Of a stretch of DNA of 64,000 nt, positions 9,444 to 18,439 are shown in pieces (position 1 is the first letter of the stretch; each line of letters begins with the position of its first letter). The stretch is from Panacagrimonas sp965216845 (lineage in GTDB: Bacteria > Pseudomonadota > Gammaproteobacteria > Nevskiales > Nevskiaceae): assembly GCA_965216845.1 (NCBI GenBank), contig OZ244200.1:1-64000 (forward strand). The letters run 5' to 3'. The notes beneath the pieces are model-generated. The model saw only the letters and a program-made list of their open reading frames with translations. It ran no database searches and was not told the origin of the DNA. The position numbers were made by a program, and so were the translations under genes.

Positions 9444-10343
9444 TCAGGTTTCACCGTCGACCGCCGCGCCCGTGTCCTGCGCACGCTCGGCGGCAACCGA
9501 GCCAAGCTGGGCGCGCAGAAACGGCAGCAGCAGCTCGGCGACGGCCTCCGGGTCGTCCGCATACGGAAAGTGCCCGCTGTCCCCCAGCAGATGGACCTGT
9601 GCCTCGGGGAAGACCTCGCGCTGCGTGAACGCGTAGCGATAAGGCAGAAACAGGTCGCGCTTGCCCCAGATCACCTGCACCGGGCAACTCAGCCCGCGCA
9701 GGCCCGGCTCCAGTTCGCGGGACAGACGCGCGATGTCTGTCGCCCGATACAGCTTGAGTACGGCGGCTCGGGTGCCGGCATCGTAATCGCGGTACATACG
9801 ATCAACGAAGGCCCGCGGTAGCCGTCGCCGCGGGCTCGCCAGCCGCATCAAGGCGTGAAATGCCCGCGGCGTGGTCAGCCGCTGAAAGACTTCACCGACC
9901 ACGGGCAGGCGCCAGATGCGGGCGGCGAAATGCCAGCGATAACCCGGAACGTAACCGGTGTTGATCAGCGTCAGGCTGCCGACCGCACCTGGATGCGCCG
10001 CCGCCCAGGCCAGGCCCCAAGGACCACCGAAGTCGTGCAGCACCAGATGCGCAACACGAATCCCGAGCGCATCCAGAAACGCGGCCAGGTGCGCGCCGTA
10101 ACCGCCAACCGTGTAGTCGAAGCGCTCGGGCTTCTGGGCCTGACCGAAACCGGGCATGTCGGGCGCCACGGCGCGTGCGAACGCGCCCACCCGCCCGCTC
10201 AGCTCGGCCCAATCCTGTCCCGAACCGGGGTTGCCGTGCACGAAGACCACCGCCGCCTCGGCGGTCGGATCACCGACCTCCAGATAGGGCGTGCGCACAC
10301 CCTGAACGATCAGGGTCCGACTGTGTGGAGCGGATGCAGGCAT
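9444..10343 (-). CDS. Alpha/beta hydrolase with Asp nucleophile (epoxide hydrolase / haloalkane dehalogenase-like)
   Basis: 299 residues from the ATG at 10,343, chosen because GGGAGA lies 9 nt upstream; an in-frame ATG at 10,382 would add 13 residues. HGNPGSG provides the HGxP oxyanion motif, and the elbow reads HDFGG, so the nucleophile is aspartate, as in epoxide hydrolases and haloalkane dehalogenases rather than esterases. The C-terminal DSGHFPYADDPE holds the catalytic His. Choosing between epoxide and haloalkane needs the cap residues. An epoxide substrate would fit the CuMMO about 8 kb away, since CuMMOs epoxidise alkenes. An operator palindrome lies about 120 bp upstream. Confidence 0.75.
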   Translation of the reverse strand: MPASAPHSRTLIVQGVRTPYLEVGDPTAEAAVVFVHGNPGSGQDWAELSGRVGAFARAVAPDMPGFGQAQKPERFDYTVGGYGAHLAAFLDALGIRVAHLVLHDFGGPWGLAWAAAHPGAVGSLTLINTGYVPGYRWHFAARIWRLPVVGEVFQRLTTPRAFHALMRLASPRRRLPRAFVDRMYRDYDAGTRAAVLKLYRATDIARLSRELEPGLRGLSCPVQVIWGKRDLFLPYRYAFTQREVFPEAQVHLLGDSGHFPYADDPEAVAELLLPFLRAQLGSVAAERAQDTGAAVDGET

Positions 10344-10382
10344 GATGGACGTCTCCCGGTTGTGCACCTGTGCGCGACGCAT

Positions 10383-10920
10383 TGTGCATCTGTGCGCGAC
10401 GAAACGACAGACCCGGCCTCATCCGACGCCTGGCCGAACCGGCCACTCAAGAATCAAATGCTAACTATCGTTAGACATTATGATATAGTGGCCCGAATCA
10501 ACCCGTTTTTGCGCCGCCAGACCGAGTCGGACGCGGCCTGCATTTGTTGCGCGATGAACTCTTCCTCCGTTGCGAGCCTGGCCGCGCCCAGCTATCGGGT
10601 GGGCAGGGCATGATGCTGCTGCTCACCGCGAGTTTCGTACTGCTGATCGGCATCGTGTCCGGGCGACACCGCTTGTGCACCACTCCATGGCCGACGCAGG
10701 CATCGGGCAGGGCCCCGGTGAGCTGCGGGATCACGAGGCTCGATTCCGTCCGGAGGGCCGCACCGGCGCAAGCACTGTCGTAGAGCGGCGCGCCGCCCGC
10801 TCCGGACCCCAGGCCGGTTTCTGACCACATGCTTCGTGCGTACGCCCGCACGAAACAAGCCCGTGCGGCCTGACATCCCGTTTTTCTCCCCCCCTCCACC
10901 CAAACGCAAGGAGTTTTACC
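10383..10920. other. Divergent intergenic region
   Basis: About 540 bp between the hydrolase (minus) and the lipoprotein gene (plus). It contains the palindrome at 10,461-10,474, next to an AT-rich CATAAT (minus strand) that could be the hydrolase -10 box. AAGGAG at 10,907-10,912 is the lipoprotein ribosome-binding site. No coding sequence is supported. Confidence 0.6.
10461..10474. promoter_or_regulatory. Operator-like palindrome CTAACTATCGTTAG
   Basis: Perfect 5-bp inverted arms around four bases, adjoining an AT-rich CATAAT on the minus strand, upstream of the hydrolase gene. A member of the recurrent element also at 9,216, 25,955, 49,294 and 50,453, with a degenerate copy at 35,280. Confidence 0.6.
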
Positions 10921-11826
10921 GTGAATTTCCAGATGTCCCGCAGTCGAGAACCCTCCCCCTCACTCAAGCCCTTCCTGGGCGGCATCATCCTGTCCTGCTG
11001 TGCAGCGCTTGCTGCCTGCGGCGGCTCGTCTTCAAACGACGCGGACTCCCGGTCGGCCGAAACGCCGCTGTTTGCCGCCGACATTGGCTGCACCGGCACC
11101 AACGGACCGCTGGACAACCTGCAGACGGGGCTCGCGGACCGTCTGGACGCGGGACTGGCCGAGCAACCGGGCGGCGCGGCCTATGCCGGGCAGCTAGCGT
11201 CGCTGGTGGTCCAGTCTCTGGATCTGGTGGACGCGCTGGCCTCTGGCGCGGGATCGTTGGCAGCACTGCCCAACGGCGGCGATCCGAGCCTGGTCGCCCC
11301 GGTTTACCACGAGTTGTTGTGCGTCACCGCTGCGGTGGCCGAGGTCGCGGTGTCGGCAAGCCTGGATGTGACCACGCCGCTGGCCGAACAGGCGGCCCTG
11401 GAAGACCTGCTCGGCCTCATCGTCGAGCTTCAGCAAGTACTGCTGCTGGGCACCGCAGCACTGCCGAGCGCACTCGACCCGGGTCGGGTCGCAGCCGACA
11501 TCGGCTACGTCGTGCAAACGCTGGCCGGCGGGGTCGCCAGTCTGGCCAATGTCTTCTCCGTGCTGCCTGGCGGGGTGGGCGATGCGGTACTGATGCCAGT
11601 CGCCGGCTTGCTGCTGGACGTGACCGGCTCACTCAACGCCCTGAACAGCGGAGACACGCAGGCCTCCGGGCAGTTGTTGCTCGGTTCGGTCACCAATCTG
11701 GTCGATTCGCTGGCCGACGGCCTCGGGCCGCTGGGCATCGCTCTTGGTCCCGTGAACGCCTTGCTTGCTCCGGTACTCAACACCCTGGCCGACCTGCTCA
11801 GCGGGCTGCTGGGCATTCTGCTGTAG
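10921..11826 (+). CDS. Putative lipoprotein, Leu/Ala/Gly-rich, function unknown
   Basis: 301 residues from a GTG start that follows AAGGAG by 8 nt. The N-terminus has a hydrophobic segment ending in LAAC33GGSSS, a classical lipobox, so the mature protein should be lipid-anchored. The rest is unusually rich in Leu, Ala, Gly and Val, with repeating patterns such as LPGGVGDAV, LLLDVTGSL and LADLLSGLLGILL that look like amphipathic helices. Two Cys (about 57 and 109) might pair. I recognise no domain. It stands alone before a strong hairpin and the marR-efflux operon; a role in envelope hydrophobicity or solvent tolerance is only a guess. Confidence 0.7.
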   Translation: MNFQMSRSREPSPSLKPFLGGIILSCCAALAACGGSSSNDADSRSAETPLFAADIGCTGTNGPLDNLQTGLADRLDAGLAEQPGGAAYAGQLASLVVQSLDLVDALASGAGSLAALPNGGDPSLVAPVYHELLCVTAAVAEVAVSASLDVTTPLAEQAALEDLLGLIVELQQVLLLGTAALPSALDPGRVAADIGYVVQTLAGGVASLANVFSVLPGGVGDAVLMPVAGLLLDVTGSLNALNSGDTQASGQLLLGSVTNLVDSLADGLGPLGIALGPVNALLAPVLNTLADLLSGLLGILL

Positions 11827-11862
11827 GCGATCTGGATGCTCTGATCCCCCGGGACGCACGAT

Positions 11863-11911
11863 TCCGGGCGGTTCGGGCAGGCGCAATCCGGCGCCGCCCG
11901 AACCGTCCGGA
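11863..11911 (+). terminator. Strong hairpin after the lipoprotein gene
   Basis: 16-bp arms (11,863-11,878 and 11,896-11,911) with one G-T pair, starting 37 nt after the stop codon. There is no clear T-run, so termination is inferred from position and strength. Confidence 0.6.
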
Positions 11912-12064
11912 CGATCACTGACGTCCCCATGCGCGCGCCGCGGCGACGCCGCGGCCCGCTCGAAGCAAACCCTTGAGTCTCTGCGTCACACCGGGCGCAG
12001 GGACTTGTTTCATCCGTCCGGACATCGGCATACTTATTTCTTCAGTGAAATATTTGCCGATGAA

Positions 12065-12595
12065 ATGCTAGCGAAAGACATCGCGATCATGGCCGAGGGC
12101 ATCCAGCGCCTCGGTCGAAAGATTCCCGACACCCCCGGTCAGCTCATGGTGCTGGCACGGCTGCTCCTGATCATCAGCCGCAGACTCGAGGAACGCCTGG
12201 CTCAGCAGCTGGCGTCGCATCGGCTCAACCACAGCGAGCTCGTCACCCTGATGTTTCTGTACATCCAGCCCGATCACGTTGCGACGCCGACGGAGCTGTG
12301 TGCCGTGACCTGGGAGGGCAACTCCAACATGACGCGCATCGCCAACACGCTGATCGAGCGTGGACTGATCGAGCGCGCGCCCAGCCCGACCGACCGGCGC
12401 CGAGTGATGATCGGGATCACGCCAGCCGGATCCTGCTTCGTGCGCAAGCTGGTGCCGACCATGTTTCCGGTGCTGCACAAGCTGTTCGACGGTTTCAACG
12501 CGGCGAATCTGGCGCAACTGAACCGGCTGCTGATTCGGCTCGCCAGCAACGTGGACCGGCTACAGACGGATGAACCCAAGGCGGGTCCGCGATGA
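12065..12595 (+). CDS. MarR-family transcriptional regulator
   Basis: 176 residues from the ATG at 12,065; a second ATG at 12,089 is possible. It has the MarR winged helix: the helices around LNHSELVTLMFLY, recognition region WEGNSNMTRIANTLIERGLI, and the wing SPTDRRRVMIGITPAG. MarR dimers usually repress an adjacent operon until an aromatic or lipophilic ligand binds. Its stop overlaps the start of the NodT gene by 4 nt (ATGA), so it is the first gene of the efflux operon and probably autoregulates it, as EmrR does for emrAB. Confidence 0.88.
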   Translation: MLAKDIAIMAEGIQRLGRKIPDTPGQLMVLARLLLIISRRLEERLAQQLASHRLNHSELVTLMFLYIQPDHVATPTELCAVTWEGNSNMTRIANTLIERGLIERAPSPTDRRRVMIGITPAGSCFVRKLVPTMFPVLHKLFDGFNAANLAQLNRLLIRLASNVDRLQTDEPKAGPR

Positions 12596-14046
12596 ATCCC
12601 GCCGGCGTGCGCAGCACGCTGCCGGCACTGATCGCGGCCAGCGCCGTCTGTTTGGCGGCCTGCAGCCTGCCCGGACGCCTGCAGCCGCCGAAGCTGGAGC
12701 GCCCGACGCCGCTGGATACGCTGCAACTGGCGCAGGGCGCCTGGCCAAAATCGACCTGGTGGACGGTTTACGACGATCCGCAGCTCGATCAACTGATGCG
12801 GATCGCGCTGCGCGGCGCGGCGGACCTGCAGATTGCACGTGCGCGCGTGCGCAGTGCCGAATCCGCGATGCGGGTGACCGCCGCGCAAGCCGGACTGTCG
12901 GTCAACGGCAGCGCGCAGTGGTCGCGGCAACGCCTCAGCGACAACAGCATCCTGCCCAGCGATTTGCTCGGCATCGAGTGGTACAGCCAGGCCGACATCG
13001 GCGTGCAGCTGGGCTACCAGCTTGACTGGTGGGGCAAGCGGCGCGCCGCAGTCGCCGCGGCGATGGGTGATCTGCGGGCGGCCGCAGCGCAGGCCGACGC
13101 CGCACGGTTGGCGATTCAGCATGCCGTGGCCGACAACTACTTCGCCTGGCTTGCCGATCAGGCCCGGCTGACCACGGCCCGCGAGGCGCTGGCGGCACAG
13201 CAGCGGCTGACTGCAATCGCCCAACTGCGCGTGCGTCGCGGCGTCGACCCGCCCGATCAGGCGCAGAGCGCGCTTGCCCAGCTCGCCGCCGCGCGCGAAC
13301 GGCGAGATGCTCTGGAGGGGGCCGCCCGCGTGCGCTTGGCCGGCATGGCGGCACTGATCGGCATCTCCGTGGACCGCTTGCCGCCGCTGGTGGCGCGCGC
13401 ACTGCCCGCCGTCGCCCAGCGACTGCCGGCGGATGCAAGCCTGGACCTGGTTGCGCGTCGCCCCGACATCGTCGCCAGCCGCTGGCTGGTGCTGGCCGCG
13501 CTGCGCCGGACCGACGTTGCGCGTGCCGAGTTCCTGCCTGACCTCAGCCTCACCGCGCTCGCCGGGCTTTCCAGCATCGACATGGACCGCCTGTTCGATG
13601 GGGGCAGTCGCATTTTCGAGCTGAAACCGGCCGTGCATCTGCCGATCTTCAATAGCGGATTGCTAAAGAGCAATTACGGTGCGAGCCGCGCGCAACTCGA
13701 CACCGCGATCGCCAGTTACCGTGGCACGGTGCTTGCGGCGGTGCGCGAGGTCTCGTCGCAGGCGCTGCAGGCGCAGGTGCTCGCCCAACGGCGTCGAGCG
13801 CAAGGCGAGCAGCTCGACGCCGTACAGCAGCTGTCGGCCAGTGCCGCCTCACGCGTTCGGCTGGGTGTCAGCGATGCCCGCGAACTGTTGCACAGGCAAC
13901 TGCATCTGTTTTCACAACGCGACCGCGCGCTGCAAGTCCACGCGCAGGCGCTGGCCACCGACCTGGCGCTGGTCAGAGCGCTGGGCGGAGGGTATCGCGA
14001 TTCGAGCGACCCGCAGACGGCCAAGGCATCGGCCTCGACTTTCTAA
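12592..14046 (+). CDS. NodT-family outer-membrane efflux lipoprotein
   Basis: 484 residues. The signal peptide ends in a lipobox (LAAC, Cys24), as in OprM/NodT-type outer-membrane factors. Family features include WWTVYDDPQLDQL near the N-terminus, long alpha-helical hairpins rich in Ala and Gln, and two repeats of the TolC fold. It would form the outer-membrane channel of a tripartite pump with the EmrA- and EmrB-like proteins encoded directly downstream, a set-up typical of MarR-NodT-EmrAB operons. The substrate is probably a hydrophobic toxicant or pathway intermediate (inference). Confidence 0.9.
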   Translation: MNPAGVRSTLPALIAASAVCLAACSLPGRLQPPKLERPTPLDTLQLAQGAWPKSTWWTVYDDPQLDQLMRIALRGAADLQIARARVRSAESAMRVTAAQAGLSVNGSAQWSRQRLSDNSILPSDLLGIEWYSQADIGVQLGYQLDWWGKRRAAVAAAMGDLRAAAAQADAARLAIQHAVADNYFAWLADQARLTTAREALAAQQRLTAIAQLRVRRGVDPPDQAQSALAQLAAARERRDALEGAARVRLAGMAALIGISVDRLPPLVARALPAVAQRLPADASLDLVARRPDIVASRWLVLAALRRTDVARAEFLPDLSLTALAGLSSIDMDRLFDGGSRIFELKPAVHLPIFNSGLLKSNYGASRAQLDTAIASYRGTVLAAVREVSSQALQAQVLAQRRRAQGEQLDAVQQLSASAASRVRLGVSDARELLHRQLHLFSQRDRALQVHAQALATDLALVRALGGGYRDSSDPQTAKASASTF

Positions 14047-14068
14047 TTCACCTTTGGCGCCTAAACAG

Positions 14069-15259
14069 ATGAATACCGAATCTTCCGATACCGAGCACAC
14101 CAATGGCACCGCAGAGCGCAACGGCGATGCGCGAACCCGCGCCTTGCTGATTCTCGCCGGTATTTTCGTCGCTGCCGGCCTGGCATGGCTGCTGCTCTGG
14201 CTGTTCGTGTTCTCCCGCTGGGAAAGTACCGACAACGCCTATGTGGACGGCAACATCGTGGGCATCTCCGCGCAAGTGCCGGGCACGGTGGTGGAGATCC
14301 TCGCGGACGACACACAGCACGTGGAAGAGGGCCAGGTCCTCGTCCGCCTGGATCCGACCGACGCCGAAGTGCGTCTGAGTCAGGCCAGCAGCGCGCTGGC
14401 GCAGGCGGTGCGCACCGTTCGCCAGCAGCGCAGCTCGGCCGACAGCGCCGATGCCCAGGTCTCGGCCGCCGAAGTGGCGTACCGGAAAGCCCAGGAAGAT
14501 TTGGCACGCCACGAGCCGCTACTGGCGCTGCAGGCCACCTCGCCACAAACCGTTGCACATCTGCGCCAGTCGCTGCGGCAGGCGCAGGCCAACCTTGAAT
14601 CCGCGCGGGCGCAGGCCGCAGCCGTGCGCGCGACCGTGGAGAACACCGAGGTCGCCGACCATCCGCTGGTGCGGCAGGGTCGCGCTGATTTTCGCGCCGC
14701 CTGGGTGGCGGCTCAGCGCAACACGATTCATGCGCCGGTCGCGGGTTACGTCGCCCAGCGCAGCGTCCAGCTCGGCCAGAGCGTGCAGCCGGGCCAGCCG
14801 CTGATGCGCGTAGTACCGCTACAGGCACTTTGGGTCAATGCCAACTTCAAGGAGACCCAGCTGCGCCACATGCGTATCGGGCAGCCGGTGGAGCTGTCCG
14901 CCGACCTCTATGGGGGCGAGGTGAAATACCGCGGCACCGTGACCGGCATCGACGCGGGCACCGGCAGCGTGTTCTCTCTGCTGCCAGCGCAGAATGCCAC
15001 CGGCAACTGGATCAAGGTGGTACAGCGCATCCCCGTGCGGATTGCACTGGATCAAGCGGCGCTGGCGGCCAATCCGCTGCGCATCGGGCTGTCGATGGAC
15101 GCGGCCGTCGACACCTCCGACCGCAGCGGTCCGGTGCTGGCCGCATCGCCGTCGCAAGTTCCTGTCACCGGCACCTCGATCTACACCGGCCTGACCGAGC
15201 AAGCCGATGAACGGGCCGCACAGATCATCAACGCCCACCTCGGCGCGCCGACGACATGA
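14069..15259 (+). CDS. EmrA/HlyD-type periplasmic adaptor
   Basis: 396 residues from the ATG at 14,069, 22 nt after the NodT gene; upstream in-frame codons lie inside that gene in another phase and are rejected. It has a cytoplasmic tail of about 22 residues, one membrane anchor (about 25-48), the EmrA signature ESTDNAYVDGN followed by a lipoyl half-domain, a coiled-coil hairpin (about 100-210) and the second half NTIHAPVAGYV. It links the MFS pump to the outer-membrane channel. Its end overlaps the pump gene by 4 nt. Confidence 0.92.
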   Translation: MNTESSDTEHTNGTAERNGDARTRALLILAGIFVAAGLAWLLLWLFVFSRWESTDNAYVDGNIVGISAQVPGTVVEILADDTQHVEEGQVLVRLDPTDAEVRLSQASSALAQAVRTVRQQRSSADSADAQVSAAEVAYRKAQEDLARHEPLLALQATSPQTVAHLRQSLRQAQANLESARAQAAAVRATVENTEVADHPLVRQGRADFRAAWVAAQRNTIHAPVAGYVAQRSVQLGQSVQPGQPLMRVVPLQALWVNANFKETQLRHMRIGQPVELSADLYGGEVKYRGTVTGIDAGTGSVFSLLPAQNATGNWIKVVQRIPVRIALDQAALAANPLRIGLSMDAAVDTSDRSGPVLAASPSQVPVTGTSIYTGLTEQADERAAQIINAHLGAPTT

Positions 15260-16812
15260 GTACCGCTCCGGCAGTCGCCGAGCCCGCGCTGCCGCCCTTG
15301 CGCGGCGCAGTGTTGGTGGTGCTGACGATTGCGATTGCCTTCAGCACCTTCATGGAGGTGCTCGACATCACCATCGTCAACGTCTCGGTGCCGCATATCG
15401 CCGGCAGCCTCGCGGTCAGCCCCAGTGAAGGCACCTGGGCGATCAGCTCGTATGCCATGGCCAACGCCATCATGCAGCCGATCACTGGCTGGATCGCGCG
15501 CCGCTTCGGTGAGGTCCGCACCTTCGTCGTCTGCACGCTGCTGTTCGTGCTGTTCTCGATGCTGTGCGGGCTGGCCACCAGCCTGCCGATGCTGGTGATC
15601 GGGCGTCTGCTGCAGGGCGCCGGCTCCGGCCCGATGGTCGCCCTGTCACTGAGCCTGCTGCTGTCGATCTACTCCAAGGAGAAGCAGGGCATTGCGCTGG
15701 CGCTATGGGCGATGACGGTTCTGTTGGCGCCGATCTTCGGACCGATTCTCGGCGGCTGGCTGACCGACAACCTGTCCTGGCCCTGGATCTTCTACATCAA
15801 TGTTCCGGTCGGACTGCTGGCCGCAGCCGCTACCTGGTACCTGATGCGCGACCGCGAAACCCGCATCGTGCGGGTGCCGGTGAACACCGTCGGCATCGCG
15901 TTGCTGGTGATCGGCGTCGGCTCGCTGCAGTTCATGCTCGACACCGGCAAGGACCACGACTGGTTCGCCTCGCCCATGATCATCACGCTCGGGATCGTCG
16001 CTCTGGTATGCCTGAGCTTTCTGATCGTTTGGGAGCGCTACGCCGAGCACCCGGTGATCGATCTTTCACTGTTCCGCCGCCGTAATTTCACCATCGGCGT
16101 GCTGGTGCTGTCGATCGGCATGTTTTCCTTCTTCGGGATCAACGTCATTTTCCCGCTGTGGCTGCAGACCAACCTCGGCTACACCGCCATGTGGGCGGGG
16201 ATGGCGGTGGCGCCGGTGGGCATACTCGCGGTGGTGGTCGCGCCCATCCTGGGCAGCAACCTGCACCGCCTGGAATTACGGGCGGTCACCAGCTTCGCCT
16301 TCCTGTTCCTGGCCGCGGTGTCGTACTGGTTCTCGCTGTTCAACAGCTCGGCAGCGTTCGCCGATCTGGCGTTGCCGCGCCTGATCATGGGACTGGCGCT
16401 GCCGCTGTTCTTCATTCCGCTCAACCAGATCTATCTGTCGGGCCTGCCGGCCGAACAGGTAGCCAGTGCCTCGGGGCTGATCAATTTCTTCCGCACCCTG
16501 GCCTCGAGCGTGTCGACCGCCATCTCGGTGACGTTCTGGGACCATCAGACTGATGTGCATCATTCCGGACTGTCCGAGCAGGTGGTGAAAACCAATCCCG
16601 GCACCAGCGAATTTTTCGGAACCCTCGAACCACTGGGTCTGGGCACGCCGCAGGCTACCGGAGTCATCGAGCAACTCGTCGCCCGCGAGTCGGCGACGCT
16701 GGCCGTCAACAATGTCTTCCTGGGCTGCGCGATCCTGTTCATCGTTCTGATACCGCTGATCTGGCTGGCTCGCCCGCCGTTCAACGGCGCCCAGGGCGCC
16801 GCGCCGCACTGA
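15256..16812 (+). CDS. EmrB-type MFS transporter, DHA2 family (14 TM)
   Basis: 518 residues with many hydrophobic segments, consistent with the 14-helix DHA2 drug:H+ antiporters. Characteristic motifs are FMEVLDITIVNV in helix 1, GWIARRFGEVR (motif A), the GRLLQGAGSGPMV segment, and PIFGPILGGWLTDNLSWPWIFYINVP (motif C and after). It is the inner-membrane pump of the NodT-EmrA-EmrB complex. The last gene of the operon, it converges on the wax ester synthase gene across 171 bp in which I see no feature. Confidence 0.92.
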   Translation: MSTAPAVAEPALPPLRGAVLVVLTIAIAFSTFMEVLDITIVNVSVPHIAGSLAVSPSEGTWAISSYAMANAIMQPITGWIARRFGEVRTFVVCTLLFVLFSMLCGLATSLPMLVIGRLLQGAGSGPMVALSLSLLLSIYSKEKQGIALALWAMTVLLAPIFGPILGGWLTDNLSWPWIFYINVPVGLLAAAATWYLMRDRETRIVRVPVNTVGIALLVIGVGSLQFMLDTGKDHDWFASPMIITLGIVALVCLSFLIVWERYAEHPVIDLSLFRRRNFTIGVLVLSIGMFSFFGINVIFPLWLQTNLGYTAMWAGMAVAPVGILAVVVAPILGSNLHRLELRAVTSFAFLFLAAVSYWFSLFNSSAAFADLALPRLIMGLALPLFFIPLNQIYLSGLPAEQVASASGLINFFRTLASSVSTAISVTFWDHQTDVHHSGLSEQVVKTNPGTSEFFGTLEPLGLGTPQATGVIEQLVARESATLAVNNVFLGCAILFIVLIPLIWLARPPFNGAQGAAPH

Positions 16813-16983
16813 TTGCCCCCGACCCTCGGACAAACCTGACCATCACCACCGACCGACCAGATCGCGACCTCGAAGCTTTCCGGGCCGGCAACGTCTGCAT
16901 CAGGCTTCGATACGCCGGTGGATGCCTTCGTTCTGGATGAAGCTCGCCTCTGGAACGGCGCTTTTCGTGACCCGAATCGGCCG

Positions 16984-18375
16984 TCAGCTCGCCGCCGGCA
17001 CTTCCAGGGCGCTTTCCAGCTCGGCCAGCGCGTCGGCGCAGTACACGGCGATGCGGTGAACGTGGGGCAACGCGTCGCGCCAGGCGGTGAAGCCGAAATT
17101 CAGATCGTCGGCATAGCGTACGCAGGTGATGTTCAGGGCCTGCCCGTGATACAGCACCGACGCGGGATACATCGCGTCCAGGCGGGCGCCGAACAGGTGC
17201 AGCGCCTCGGTGGGCCCCGGCACGTTGGAGATGACAACGTTGAACATCGGCCGGGTGCGGCCCGCCAGGCCCATGGCCTGCTGCAGTGCGTACGGACCCA
17301 TCACGGCCAGGGTGAACGCGCCGACCGTGGTACGTGGCAGGGCGCTGACTTGCGCCTTCAGCGCACGCGTGGACGCGTGAACCCGCGTGAGCCGCTCCAC
17401 CGGGTCGCCCTCGTCGGTTGCCAGGTCGGCCATGCCGAAGCTGATCGCCGTACCAACACTGATTTCGTCGGCCGCGCGAACGCTGATCGGGATACAGGAA
17501 CTCAGGCTTGCCTTCTCAGGCAATTCGCCGGCTTCGGCCAGCAACCTGCGCAAGCCGCCACCGCAGATCGCCAGCACCACATCGTTGACCGAAACCTTCG
17601 CCGCTTCAGCCACACGCTTGAGCCTGGCCAACGGATAGCGCTGCGTCGACAGGCGTCGCTGCACCGTGACCCGTCCGTTGAGCACGGTACTCGGAGACGA
17701 GAACGCGGGTACCAGATTGGGCACGCGCCGCGCGCGTGGTTTGAGAACCGGATACAGGTTGGCAACCGATTTCATCACCAGGCCACGGCGCGAAGGCACA
17801 GGCGGCGCCTCATCGCGGGTCGACGAGGCCTTCGACTTGCGCTTCGGGCGGCTCGATTCAACGTAGGCCCAAGGGGCCGGCCGAATTTCATCGGGGGTCG
17901 CCGACATCGCGCGCTGGAATATGCGCATGCCGGCCACGCCGTCGATCAGCACGTGGTGAATCTTGATGAACAGGGCGAATCGATCACCCTCCAGACCCTC
18001 GATGACGTGGCATTCCCACATTGGCCGGCGAAGATCCAGTGCGTTGCCATGCAGGCGAGAAACCAGTTCGCCAAGCTCACGTTCACCGCCGGGCTGCGGC
18101 AGGGCGAGCCTGCGGACGTGGTACTCCATATCCGGCTTTCCGGAGGTGTCCAGCATCGGCACCAGGCGCGACATCAGGCCTTCGCGCAGGTGCAGATTCC
18201 ATGGCTTGACCAGCGTCTCGGTCGACCGCAGATGATCGGTCAAGTCGCGCATATAGGTCGGCCCGGCGTCAGCAGGGCGCTCGAAGATCATCAGCGCGCC
18301 AACATGGTTCGGCGTGTCATTGGTTTCCAGAACCAGCCACCCCAAATCCAGCGCGGGAATCAAATGTGTGCTCAT
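16984..18375 (-). CDS. Wax ester synthase / diacylglycerol acyltransferase (WS/DGAT)
   Basis: 463 residues, the normal size of bacterial bifunctional WS/DGAT enzymes, which esterify acyl-CoA to a fatty alcohol or diacylglycerol at the inner face of the membrane. The catalytic HHxxxDG motif is intact (H140-H141-V-L-I-D145-G146). The family block VVISNVPGP appears near residue 385, and the C-terminal PxSxxxHGxxLNIT-like region is present (ASVLYHGQALNIT). The gene lies 64 nt downstream of the last pmo-cluster gene on the same strand with no terminator visible between, so it is probably the distal gene of that transcript. This suggests storage of oxidised hydrocarbon as wax esters (inference). 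Confidence 0.9.
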   Translation of the reverse strand: MSTHLIPALDLGWLVLETNDTPNHVGALMIFERPADAGPTYMRDLTDHLRSTETLVKPWNLHLREGLMSRLVPMLDTSGKPDMEYHVRRLALPQPGGERELGELVSRLHGNALDLRRPMWECHVIEGLEGDRFALFIKIHHVLIDGVAGMRIFQRAMSATPDEIRPAPWAYVESSRPKRKSKASSTRDEAPPVPSRRGLVMKSVANLYPVLKPRARRVPNLVPAFSSPSTVLNGRVTVQRRLSTQRYPLARLKRVAEAAKVSVNDVVLAICGGGLRRLLAEAGELPEKASLSSCIPISVRAADEISVGTAISFGMADLATDEGDPVERLTRVHASTRALKAQVSALPRTTVGAFTLAVMGPYALQQAMGLAGRTRPMFNVVISNVPGPTEALHLFGARLDAMYPASVLYHGQALNITCVRYADDLNFGFTAWRDALPHVHRIAVYCADALAELESALEVPAAS

Positions 18376-18439
18376 CTTGTGGTGCTCTTCAAGTTCGGCG
18401 CCCGAAAATCCGTCGCCGCTGGACTCGACTGAGCGGGCT

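Noticed and set aside
10544..10824. Short plus-strand ORFs between the hydrolase and the lipoprotein gene
   Set aside because: No start signals, no recognisable protein features, and overlapping frames on both strands.
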